Positions 24,336 to 34,020 of a stretch of DNA of 64,000 bases are shown piece after piece (the stretch's first letter is position 1; each line of letters opens with the position of its first letter). The position numbers were made by a program, and so were the translations under genes. The notes below the pieces were generated by a model. It had not been told where the DNA came from and made no database searches. It was given only the letters and a program-made list of their open reading frames with translations. The stretch comes from Sipunculus nudus (lineage: Eukaryota; Annelida; Sipuncula; Golfingiida; Sipunculidae), in the NCBI GenBank assembly GCA_026874595.1, contig CM049312.1, forward strand, positions 80,310,929 to 80,374,928, read 5' to 3'.

Positions 24336-24434
24336 CGGATACGTAAGTTTGTCACTATTATGTCAAAACACGTCATCTCCATTAAATAATAATTCTGTCA
24401 ATTTTGTCCAAACAGAAACTCACAAAAATATATA

Positions 24435-25650
24435 CAGTGGAACCCCACAATAACGACCACCCTGTGGACTGAGCAAAGTGGTCGTAATTTGGGGCTGGTC
24501 GTATTTGTGAAACTCTTACCTTGGTCGCATATATCACGGCGATGTTTAATGTGTATCAGTTTGAATATATTGCATATCTTTAATGTGAATTATAACAAAA
24601 TATTTTACTTAGCGAAGAACCCTTATTAGGAATGTTTTATTTTGTGTAGCTGAAAAGAAAACAAAATTGTTTAATATATTTATTCAGGATAAAAATATAT
24701 ATACATGTACACATACGTAGTGACTGATGATTAACACATAATTACACTAGATACAATACGAAGATAACCTACTTGAATATCTTGAACATAATACGTGGCT
24801 GTCATATATTCAGCCCTCCGCCTGAGTATATATTGCGTGCACTTGAGTTTTACCGACGCTTAACTGCTGAGCCAGTTGGCGCTGACTGCATCCTGGTGTT
24901 TCCGCCTTGATTAACACCACTTTCTCCTTCAAGGAGGCATGGTCGCACAACAGCAAGCAATTTAAACGCAAACTGAACCAGTAGAGAAATAAACTGACAG
25001 CGGTTTATCTGATAAAGCAAGACAACGGATTTGCCCCCGTGCAAGCTTTATATTTATACATTTGACTGACTGTTCAATTCTCAGTGTGAGTAAGGTATGA
25101 GCAGATTTAGGATTAACTAGATCATTAATTTGACCAATGAGGATCGAACATTATGTGATGAGTAAAAATATTAAGCTCTCACCCCCGCACTTTTGACATC
25201 TGTAATACAGGTGATCACTGAGGGGCAATTAGCATCGCTAGCCCAAGACCCCAGGGCAGTTAGCCAGGCAGACCGGCTTATTTAGTAATCAGGCCGATAG
25301 TTACCCTCTTTGATCTATAACTTACGCCTCAACGAGTCTCAGCGCGGACACCGAGTCAGGAAGGTTTACACTAGGGTTTGGAACCCTTGTTACCCTCTTT
25401 GTTCTTTCGCTAAGGCGCCTGTGACAAGGCGCAGCCATTGACTCGTGACAAAAGTTGTTTCAGTACATCTCGGTGGTGGTCGCATTAGCGCTGGGGCCAG
25501 GATTTCTGGACTTAATTCTGAATTTAGGGGTGGTCGTAATTTTGAGTCATTTTTAAACATAAATAAACTAACAAAAATTCGGGACCAAGCAAAGTGGTCG
25601 TAATTGTGGGGTGGTCGCAATTGTGGTGGTCGCAAGGTGGGGTTCCACTG
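24435..25650. mobile_element. pogo/Tigger-like non-autonomous TIR element (1.2 kb)
   Basis: The element starts CAGTGGAACCCCAC and ends with the exact inverse GTGGGGTTCCACTG, with TA on both sides (24433-24434 and 25651-25652). CAGTNGAACC-type ends with a TA target duplication are characteristic of pogo/Tigger members of the Tc1/mariner superfamily. Just inside the ends, 'aacgaccac..' and 'gtggtcgcaa' and repeated 'agcaaagtggtcgtaatt' blocks extend the inverted structure. I found no transposase frame, so it depends on another copy. Confidence 0.85.
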
Positions 25651-25813
25651 TAATTTTTCTTTTGATCTATATGATGCATTATTGAATGAATTGATTTTTA
25701 ACTATACAGTAGCGTGTGAGATCACCCTAGAGCAAATAAAAGTTACTATTTAGACCAGGTTAAATCTGATGATGAGCTATAATATTGCTACAGTAAGCTT
25801 TCTACATTTTCAG

Positions 25814-25976
25814 CCGATCTGTCCAAGTTCATAAAGAAATATTATGACGACTATAAAATGGCCGGCCTTGACTTTTACGAGCCGGAGATCACGGTACTGG
25901 CTGGCGGGAAGAATGCTTATAGCTGGCACAGGTTCACACTCTATAACTCAGAGGGGAAGAATTTCATGTCTGGAAA
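25814..25976 (+). CDS. SnoaL-like/DUF4440 protein, exon 3
   Basis: Acceptor TTTTCAG (25807-25813), donor GTGAGT (25977). It encodes about 54 residues covering the central helix (DLSKFIKKYYDDYKMAG) and the first strands of the NTF2-like sheet (EITVLAGGKNAYSWHRF, then NSEGKNFMSGK). The Gly-Lys at the end continues into exon 4, as in the 'G.y...W...dG.w' part of the family. It is separated from exon 2 by a 4.7-kb intron holding transposable elements. Confidence 0.87.
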
Positions 25977-27497
25977 GTGAGTATATGAAACGCCTATATG
26001 GTCACGTCAAGCAGTCCACTCATACAGTATTTACATACAAACATACATACACACATGTATGTGTGTATATACATATGCATAACGGTATGTGTGTAATAGT
26101 CTTCTATTCATAAAACAGTAAATCATTATTAAACCCAGTGAATTTTGATATATCTTATATTACTTTGGTTATTTCATGATGAAATTTTATAGGGTTTTTG
26201 TCATTAAAACAGCAAAATAATCGTTAAAATATTAACGTATATATATTCCTCCTTGCCAAAACAAAATTAAGGGGAAAAAAACAAAAAAGGGAAGTTTTAA
26301 GTAATATTTCTTTTCTGACTTCAATTCTGTCATGTCTTTAAACATGTCTGAAATGACTTATAGATGTCTGAATAACTAAATAATTCTATTAAACCTTTTG
26401 GGAAATTAGGCTGAGTCGCATGACTTCATAGAGAAAATGGAAAAGCATTTACATAAAGAAGGCGAAGCTAAACTGCTATTTACTCGGTGGCAACTAGCTT
26501 GACATTTTACGGTTAGACTTTGAGGGAAAAATGTTAACCATGTTAACTTAAATGAATTAATTAAAAGCTACTCAAGCAGAATATTTACATTCAAATTAAC
26601 AAATTTGAATGAGATTAAGCAAGATTATTATATTGAATCTTCCTAAATAAATAAATACAGTTAACCGAAACTGTTCACTGATCAGTGCATATTGATTATG
26701 CATTATATATATTCGTGATATATGCATATGATATAAAATGTGCAAATAATTTTAAACCAACACGTTTAAATATCAAAATTTTATAAGGAAATACTTAAAA
26801 AACTTGGGTTTCCTGTTATGGACGAAAATTATTTTTTGTTTGAACGCATTTCTTATTTTATGTGCGAGTGATATTAAAATGTTAACAATCCTGGAAGCTA
26901 GTCCTTATTTTATGTAATTCTAGGATAAATTACTTTGATATATGTTGATATTAATTGTACATGATAGTCAGCTCGTATTTATTTTAGTTCCAACATTATA
27001 TACATTTAACATCGGAAGGTTGAGTAAATCCCTCTCTAATCCCTTACCAATTTTTTCATGATACAAATGAAAGTCTGACACATGTATAACTTCCTCTTTT
27101 TTTTTTGGGGGGGGGGGGTTACATTGAGCTATCACCCACTTAACCAAAGAAAATATCACAAATATGAATAATTTTAAATCATTTCCAAAATATCCTTGTA
27201 ACTGAGAAATGAAATTGAAATGAATGAAGACATATTTTCCACGGTAAAAATGTTAATGGAAAGGGAAAACATTAACATATACAATAAATAACAGACAATT
27301 ACAACTGAGAAATACCACCAAGTTACACAATAGGCTAGTTGTCCTTTCAGGGATAGTAATTCGGTATTGTCATAAACGAGTATTATATTGTTTTATTTGT
27401 ACAGATAGAAATATTCATGGAAAATAATTTTGGTGAAAAAGGAAGATTTTGTAATATTTCATATATTAATTGTCGTGTATGATTTGTTAAATTTCAG
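25977..27497 (+). other. Intron 3 of the SnoaL-like gene
   Basis: AT-rich intron of 1.5 kb between donor GTGAGT and acceptor TTTCAG. It contains a short (CATA/TGTG) stretch near 26035-26090 and a poly-T/poly-G tract near 27098-27118. No nested gene is seen. Confidence 0.8.
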
Positions 27498-27576
27498 GTG
27501 TGTTTTGGTTTGGAAGAAAGATGAAGTCAGAAATGAGTGGCTGGTGGTCCTTGACATGTTCAACGAAGCCCCCTAA
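27498..27576 (+). CDS. SnoaL-like/DUF4440 protein, terminal exon 4
   Basis: Acceptor ATTTCAG (27491-27497). The exon adds the last 26 residues, including CVLVWKKDEVRNEWLVVLDM, which matches the family's C-terminal 'yvviWkk.dG.Wki..Di.n' pair of strands, and ends with a TAA at 27574-27576. The complete coding sequence is 381 bases (126 residues plus stop). A possible polyadenylation signal ATTAAA lies at 27873-27878, about 300 bases downstream. The protein has no signal peptide or membrane segment, so it is likely cytosolic. Confidence 0.87.
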
Positions 27577-28439
27577 AGCCTTGCAAAAAAGACCCATGGA
27601 CGATTTAATTGAAAGGGTCAAACCTATACAGCAAAGATTCACATCCTATTGCGTTTCTTAAATTTTAAGGAAAGTCCCCCTGCGCCAGGCATAAGTGGTG
27701 CCAGGGCAATAGCTGTTTTCCCTTGAATACGTTATAAGCCGGTGCAAGAACTATCCAGTGTTATTCATGCATTATATCAATGAGTATAACAAACGTCTTC
27801 TGTAGCTAAAGTAAAACAGTCGCTAAGGTGGCTAAGGTATCACAATCCAGTAAAACCTTTAAACAATGTTTTATTAAATTTATCCAACTGTTAATTCATT
27901 TGAGTGCCCATGTGAATGAAAAAAAAAATCTATTCAGTTAAACTGGGTATATTTCTTAAAATTTTGATAAAAAAGATTTAATAGAAGATTTTACTAAAAA
28001 TACAGTTGTCATGATGGCAGAATTCTAATAATAAGGCTTAAAATAGAAGAGGTAGAATACAATTTAATCAACATTTATGCTCCAAATAATGTACAAAAAC
28101 AAAAACACTTTTATTTGAGACTTTATAATCTAATACAGCAACATATAAACTATACAGATGAAGTCATTATTGGAGGAACTTGTAATCTTTAATGCAAAAT
28201 AAGATTAAAAAGAATACGGAATGGATTACATTATGAGTGTAGTAGATATTTTTAAATATATTATACATTGAGACAAACAAATGATAAAATATGTTCTAGA
28301 CTAGACTACGGGTGGTTTTCTTATGTATTACATGATACAGTTAAAGTTGTTTTCATTGAACCATACATCAAAACAGACCATTGTGCGGTTAATATAAAAC
28401 ATACAAAAATATCAAATAAATAGATTAAAGGAAAATATA

Positions 28440-28715
28440 TTGGAAATCAAACAAAAATATAAGATTAACCTGAATATATGGAGGGTCTTTTTAAAGAAAC
28501 AGAGGTTTGAAAATAATAATGGAACAAAGGTTTCCAATTGTCATTTTAAGTTACCACAATATGCAGACGATACTGTAGGAATAGTAAAGGATTTGAGATC
28601 TGCTACACAGTTCTTTAAAACTATTCAAACTTTTGGTACTTTCAGTTACTTTCAGTATGTTAACATTAAATTTTTAAAATCTCTGAGGGGACGGGATCGT
28701 TCAAACCAGGAATGA
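28440..28715 (+). pseudogene. Reverse transcriptase fragment with YADD
   Basis: The longest surviving open piece of the LINE. It contains QYADDTVGIVKDLRSATQFF, the RT palm catalytic loop and the following helix of L1/Tx1-type enzymes. Motif A is missing in this frame, so the fragment cannot be active. Confidence 0.65.
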
Positions 28716-29741
28716 CGTACACAAGCCATTAGTGAATAAATGGCCAAGTAATCTAGTTACGTTTTTGGGTATAAACATATCATATAATAAATAGGAAACA
28801 AATTAAACTCAGCTCAAAAATACATTAACTTTGCTATAATACATTGAAATTGCTCGGAAAAAACAAATAGTCAAAACATTTCTTTTTCAAAGTTTTATTA
28901 TTGCCAACCAAATGACCTTATACCAGCTGCCTTTGCGAAAAGGTAAAAAAATGCTATTCATAGTTTTGTTGTGGAATAAACGTAGAGAAAGAAATAAAAA
29001 GAGTTAAATTAATACAAAAAAATAAAACATGGAGGCTATTCAATTGTTTCGCAAATTGAATCTGTAATACATACCTCACGGATATCCGGGTTAAAAGATA
29101 TATCAAGGAGAAGGAAGAAACTGTTGTTTGAGTATTATTTGCATTCTGTATGTTCTTACGTTTCTTAACAGAAGTTTAGACCTGAAAAGTATAGATTCAT
29201 GTGATATACCCATCCTTTATAAAGAAATTTTAAAAAAAATATTTAATGTTACGGAAAAGTTACTTTGATTATGGTCCACTCGAACAGCAATTTATTTGGA
29301 ACCATAGGCCTATAAAAATTACCACAATACACTGGAAACAGTTTTATTAAATAGTAATTAACACAGGACTTGATCTGTTTGATCTTACAAGCAAGATGAT
29401 ACCATTTACATCTTGGGGCTTAAAAGGACTGTCGGTATCACTTCTTTTTAAGAAGGTATAAATAAATATAAACTTTATTAATTTTACATGGATTGTACAA
29501 CTAGTTATAACAACTAATACAAGGCACTCCATGGCTCGATTGTTCGCGCTCGAAACCGGAGAACCTGGTGAAAACAACCGACCTTGGACGGTCACCTACA
29601 AAACACTTTCATAGCCATGCTTGCTTTGCTTGCCAAGTTTAAAAGTGCCAAAGGGCAAAATGAAAATAATGTCGATCCATACTCCTTTTTATTCTATATT
29701 GGTGATTTCAATATAATAGTTTGACCAACAGGAAACATATA

Positions 29742-30770
29742 CTGTGGTTGTCTTCTTATTTGCGGTGGTTTCAAATTCGCGATATTCGCGGTCGCTCTCT
29801 GACCGCGAAATTGAAACCACGCAGATTTGAATGCATATATACCAGGCCATGATCATTAATTTCAGAAGCTGCCGTTGTAATTATAGTTGGCGACAGTTGA
29901 GATTAATCTTCAGCTACGTGGTGATGTCCATCGAGCCTCGTGAATATAATTTAAGTGATTCAGGGAGAATTAGAAACAGGGTTCATTTAAAATAATATCG
30001 CCTATCGGTTTGCTTAGATGCGAAAACCGTGACCCTTTGCGGAAATTTGCTGACCCGGTGGGCGCGCCTGGCAGTGTTTCCTGCCGCCCGGCACAGGACT
30101 GAAGTCTGGAAAGTGTCAATGCCCGCCGGGCAGTAATATTTTCAAAATAACGTGTATGTGTGCCAAACCAGGTGACATCCACTGCCGCTTAGAATAAATA
30201 TTGAGTAGAAGGTACTCTTTCACATTGTGCCGTATTTAGTAATTGTTAATAAATAAAATTTGCCAACAAAATAGTGAACGTAGCCGCTAGGGTAGCGCCA
30301 CCTTGTAACTGTAAAAAGGACTAATTCTGTCACTACCGAAATCATGATGCGCCAAACGATGTTGGATTGGCTGGTGAATCAGTAGTGATGACGTGAATTT
30401 TGAATATATTTGAAAGGTCATAGTTCATTATGGGGCCAAATTGCCGTAGAACAGTGGAATGTGAGTTGTTTTAAATGAGCCTTGGCCCTGAACTGATTAC
30501 AGCGCGGCCAGCGGGGTCAATGCTTCCCGCACGTGTCGGCTCAGCCGTCCGTGACCGTTCGAACATGCGATATCCGGACAGAGAAATAGTAGACCTGGAT
30601 AACCATGAAATCAGCGGTTTATGATATAATTTTGTCCCTACAGTTTTTAGTTTCATATTTGATAATAGAATATACTACTAATGATATAGCGCGAAAAAGG
30701 AACCCCGTGAAACTTTTAAAAATACGAAAACCGCGAAAATTCAGCCCCGCCGATATAAAGGCAACCACAG
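29742..30770. mobile_element. ~1.03-kb TIR element (MITE-like) with TA target site
   Basis: The left end CTGTGGTTGTCTTC and the right end GGCAACCACAG are inverted, each bordered by TA (29740-29741 and 30771-30772). Inside the left end is a strong stem-loop: GTGGTTTCAA...TTGAAACCAC (about 29765-29820) and an inner CGCGGTC/GACCGCG pair. The right end has the related 'ccgcgaaaattcagccccgc'. No transposase frame is present. It sits inside the decayed L1/Tx1-like LINE. Confidence 0.7.
29787..29807. repeat. Inner perfect hairpin of the TIR element
   Basis: CGCGGTC and GACCGCG are separated by seven bases, nested inside a larger imperfect stem that begins near 29764. Confidence 0.75.
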
Positions 30771-31609
30771 TATTCTTGTTTTTTTTTAGAAACAACATTA
30801 GATGAAGGGCCATTTCTGCCTAAGTAGCGACATAGTCCCAGGTGCAGAAGTTGACTATACGGAAAAGCATATGAATCATTTTAGATTATGGAGTCTAAAG
30901 ATTTCCAGTATTAAACAAAAATAATCATTTAGTATGTAATTTCTTGTAACACATATGAAACTATGGGCAGATATTGACAACTGGTGTGAACAAAAAGGAT
31001 TTGATATTATTATAAATTTAACAACTGTTTAATATGGTGTAAAAGGGAGATCTGTCTTAGGAATCTAATGCATTTGATTGTCAAACAATATATAAATCAG
31101 ACTAAGAATAGATGAGAAGGGCCATTGTTAGAAAAAGCTTGTTTTGAAATATGAAAATATGCGATATATGAGTATATGCTAGTACAAAAAAAAAATGTCA
31201 CTCAATTTTATGAAAGATGGGAAGAATACAGTCTCAGGAAAATTTGAATAATTATGTACGAGAAAATAGATTTGTACTTTATGGAACATTGTCATTAGTC
31301 TGTCAATAACATTTATCTATATTAATTTAGTAACCGCATAAGGTCAGGTTATATAGACAGGAATATTGTGAGACAGTAAAAACATTAACATTGTATGCAT
31401 TGTATACTATGATTCGCAATAAAAAAAAAAAGTTCAAAGACCAAAGTATCTTACGTTTCCTTTCTCCGGATATTTGTATGCATCAGTGTGGCATATTTTG
31501 CTCCTTTTTGCAGGGCTTCACGTCTGACCTGACTGCCTTTCAATTATTTCCTCTGGCATAGAATGGATAGTACTTCCGTATCTAGACGCTATTTTTTTTT
31601 ACTTTTTGT

Positions 31610-31900
31610 TCACTTCAGAGATGTCCGTCTCTTGATGAAATATCCTTTTTGCAAACTCGCATCTTCCAACATCGCTAATCGTGGAATAAAAACTTCCATT
31701 ATATCAGGCTTATGTTTAATTCTCACTTTTTTAATACCAAATACGATCATATTGATTTTAATATTTATTCTTATATTTTCACATTTGACATGTTGTTCCC
31801 TCTTCATCCATTAACCATTCAATTTTATATTTACATGTTTATTGTCCTTTTCCTTCTCTTTCTTGTCTTCTGGATTTTTTTTTCACGTCATATGTATTTT
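31610..31900 (-). pseudogene. Possible LINE ORF1 remnant (minus strand)
   Basis: The minus-strand translation has a charged, coiled-coil-like stretch followed by an IVFGIKK and VFIPRLAML pattern that vaguely recalls the RRM part of L1-type ORF1 proteins. It is broken by stops and the composition is very AT-rich, so this is a weak call. The plus-strand frames here are hydrophobic shadows of the same DNA. Confidence 0.25.
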
Positions 31901-32263
31901 ATTTGGTCTTCTAATGTTTCTATTACTTTTTCATGGAACTTTATTTCATTTCATGCGTAGGGTTTATTTTGTATTATTATAGTTCTTCATTAAATGAAGT
32001 ATTACTGCATACATAGTTTACAGAACAGTTTCACATTTTATAGAATGCTTTTAATGTTCCAGTATATAAATCGATCCATTCATCATTTCATTTTTTATTC
32101 ATCAAATGTTTTCTTCGTTGGTTACGAAATGTTGTATCCATATTGATGATAAGTTTAATAGTGTGTACGCTTCCCATTAATACCGATTACCCTTCAGCTT
32201 CATATATGTCCTTAGCGGTTGTGCAACAGTTAATATCCAATTTAAAAATGTGATTGGTTCATT

Positions 32264-32760
32264 CTATGATGAGCCATTATATATTGTGTTTTGATGCGCA
32301 ATTTTCATGATAACCTTACCTAAAGGCGTATTGTGGTCCAAGATTATACATTTGTAATTGCGCGTTGTCGCGCATCTGTCGTTGTAAAGCCCTGTGAGAA
32401 ATGAACTGTAACCCACTTTGAACCACCACCTATATTCATTATCGTTGTCTTTGGTCGTGATGCCCATCCCATTATGCATCCCCATGCGCCCTTCTGTTGC
32501 ATTTCCAGACTTTCTCCTTATAGTCAGCTGGTAGTAAGATAACTCTGATCCAACCTCAAATGTAGAGAAGTCGGCCCACTAGGTCACCTTTGTCTGCCAT
32601 TCATGCGTTTCAATCTATTGGATGATGGATAGTTTCGAGTCCAAGCCAGTATTTCTCCCTTACGTCCCCGAATCCTGATTTGTTGGCGGTCTATTTGCTG
32701 TCAAAGCTGACTGATCCATCTTACCTGGACAGGATGACTGTTCATTTGGTCTGCCCTGAC
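32264..32760 (-). pseudogene. Fibrinogen-related domain (FReD) pseudogene
   Basis: Reading the minus strand from about 32755 downwards gives TVI, then DGSVSFDSK, a TAG where Trp is expected, SGFGDVREKYWLGLETIHHP, a frameshift, then FSTFEVGSELSYYQLTI, SGNA, MHNGM, ITTKDNDNEYRWWF, SSFLTGLYND and finally PLGKVIMKI. This is the order of a fibrinogen C-terminal domain ('GfGd..gEyWLGl..ih', 'y..F.vgse...Y.L.i..ysGna', 'HnGm.FsT.DnDnD', 'WW...C..snLnG.y', 'K..MkI'). At least three stops and a frameshift break it, and the usual calcium-site cysteines near WW are missing. FReDs occur in mollusc FREP lectins and other secreted proteins. The open 3' part is 32264-32485. The Ty3/gypsy element has inserted just upstream (32792). 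Confidence 0.65.
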
Positions 32761-32787
32761 ATGCCAGAATAAAGATCTGGGGCCCTA

Positions 32788-32791
32788 GAAG
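32788..32791. repeat. Target-site duplication GAAG (left)
   Basis: GAAG directly precedes the 5' LTR and recurs directly after the 3' LTR at 37702-37705. Confidence 0.6.
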
Positions 32792-32937
32792 AGTTGAGGG
32801 TTGATGTAAGCGGCCCGGGGATGGAGGATAGAAGCGGCCCTGGCGGATGAGCGGTAGATGTAATAACGTTGATCAGTAATAAACGCATGACAAGTGTACG
32901 GACGTTGTTTTAGGTATTTACAGACAACCTAACAACT
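32792..32937 (+). repeat. 5' LTR (146 bp)
   Basis: Runs from AGTTGAGGGTTGATG to CCTAACAACT. The termini AGTTG and CAACT are inverted copies of each other. An AATAAA lies at 32878-32883. It matches the 3' LTR except for the first base, a small change in the GATGGAGGATAG block and one substitution in the CGGATGAGC block. The LTR is unusually short for the group. Confidence 0.9.
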
Positions 32938-32952
32938 TGGTGTCAGAGTTGG
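32938..32952 (+). promoter_or_regulatory. Primer-binding site (tRNA 3' end complement)
   Basis: TGGTGTCAGAGTTGG immediately follows the LTR. The TGG complements a tRNA CCA tail. I cannot name the tRNA with confidence. Confidence 0.7.
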
Positions 32953-32954
32953 AC

Positions 32955-34020
32955 ATGTCGAAATCAAATCCTCCAAAGCTTACGCTCACCATGTGTGAGG
33001 ACAAACAGGAATCAGTCGAGCTATGGCTCGAGCAGTTCAATGACTGGTGTATCTTACAGGGATGGCGCGACACATCAAAAGCAACTACAGACAGAAATCA
33101 CTGGAAACCTGAAAATTATGCATGTGAGATAAGTGCATTTCGTCTGTCACTGCCCATAGACATTTTAAGAATGATCAAATCTACAATAGTGCCTTCTATG
33201 ACTACAGCACCAGGAGATGACTTGGATGAAACTTACGTCCGCTATCCATGGGTATGGCAGACAAAGCTGCTGGCTCACTACTCAAGTCAGGATATTGTAC
33301 TGGCGGAAAGAATGACATTTATGAAAACCTGTTAACAAAAACCGCAGGAATCGATAGCAGAATTTGGGGCAAGGTGTAAGTATCACGGCACAAAATGTGA
33401 GTACCATAAAATGCAAAACCCTGAACAAGAACTTATCCGGGATAGATTTGTAACTGGAATCTTTGATGATAAACTTAGAGCACAGTTACTACGCCATAAA
33501 AAGATGATGGGACTATTTTTACCCTCTCTGAAGTCATTGATCATGCTAAACAGTGGGAAGCAGCTAATAAAATAAACACTTTAGTCATGGAATCTGCCCG
33601 TACTGTCACCACTGGCGAACATGTAAACTACACCACTGCCAAGTCAAAATTACCTAGTGCTAGAGCTGTGTCTTACTGTGGCTACTGTGGTGCAGATGAA
33701 CAACATTCCAGAAAAACCTGCCCAGCAGGTAAACCTGGTGTTTACTGCAGAAATTGTTATGGCCCCAATCATTTTGCTGTGGTTTGTCGAAGCCATAAGG
33801 ATAAATTTAAAACTCAGTGGTTGGCTAAGCAGAAAGTCACAAAGAAACAGGTCCATGTCCTGAATCATCAAAGTGACACTAGTACAAGTGATGATGATGA
33901 TGGTTATCAACATCAATATACTCTATCCTTAGAACATATAACACAGGACATTAACACAGTTACTCAAATACCACGCAAACTGTACACAGTGCTCTCATTG
34001 TCCCTGTCTGGTACTAATTT
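32955..34020 (+). pseudogene. gag: gag (capsid and two zinc knuckles), broken
   Basis: The likely start is the ATG at 32955, since the upstream TTG frame runs from the primer-binding site. The first open part encodes a capsid-like stretch (VELWLEQFNDWCILQGW) and stops at TAA 33333-33335. The same frame continues beyond this stop with gag-like sequence (EFGARCKYHGTKC). A one-base shift near 33500 moves the frame to that of 33587-34186. That frame carries two zinc knuckles near 33674-33790: a CGYC...HSRKTC variant with one extra residue before His, and CRNCYGPNHFAVVC, a canonical Cx2Cx4Hx4C. Gag packages element RNA into particles. This copy cannot make a full-length Gag. Confidence 0.85.

Larger units (their letters stand above)
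21129..25813 (+). other. Intron 2 of the SnoaL-like gene, rich in transposons
   Basis: This 4.7-kb intron contains a candidate GCGC-rich TIR element (about 21357-23893), a (TA)n tract (24273-24333) and a pogo-type TIR element (24435-25650). A minus-strand open frame of 75 codons lies at 22690-22917. The flanking exons splice in frame, so the insertions need not harm the gene. Confidence 0.75.
28000..31290 (+). mobile_element. Decayed L1/Tx1-like LINE, split by a TIR element
   Basis: Translated pieces in several frames follow the order of an L1-group ORF2. They are an endonuclease stretch with NLINIYAPN and VIIGG near 28050-28190, the RT catalytic YADD at 28558-28569 (QYADDTVGIVKD), a WPSNLVTFLGI-like stretch near 28740, later RT/C-terminal pieces to about 29540, and a final segment near 30965-31260. 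The series is interrupted by the ~1-kb TIR element at 29742-30770. Many stops and frameshifts show it is old. It starts about 400 bases past the end of the SnoaL-like gene. Confidence 0.6.

Noticed and set aside
31563-31960. Hydrophobic plus-strand frames resembling membrane segments
   Set aside because: They are the complement of an AT-rich, LINE ORF1-like minus-strand stretch. Hydrophobicity follows from T-rich composition.
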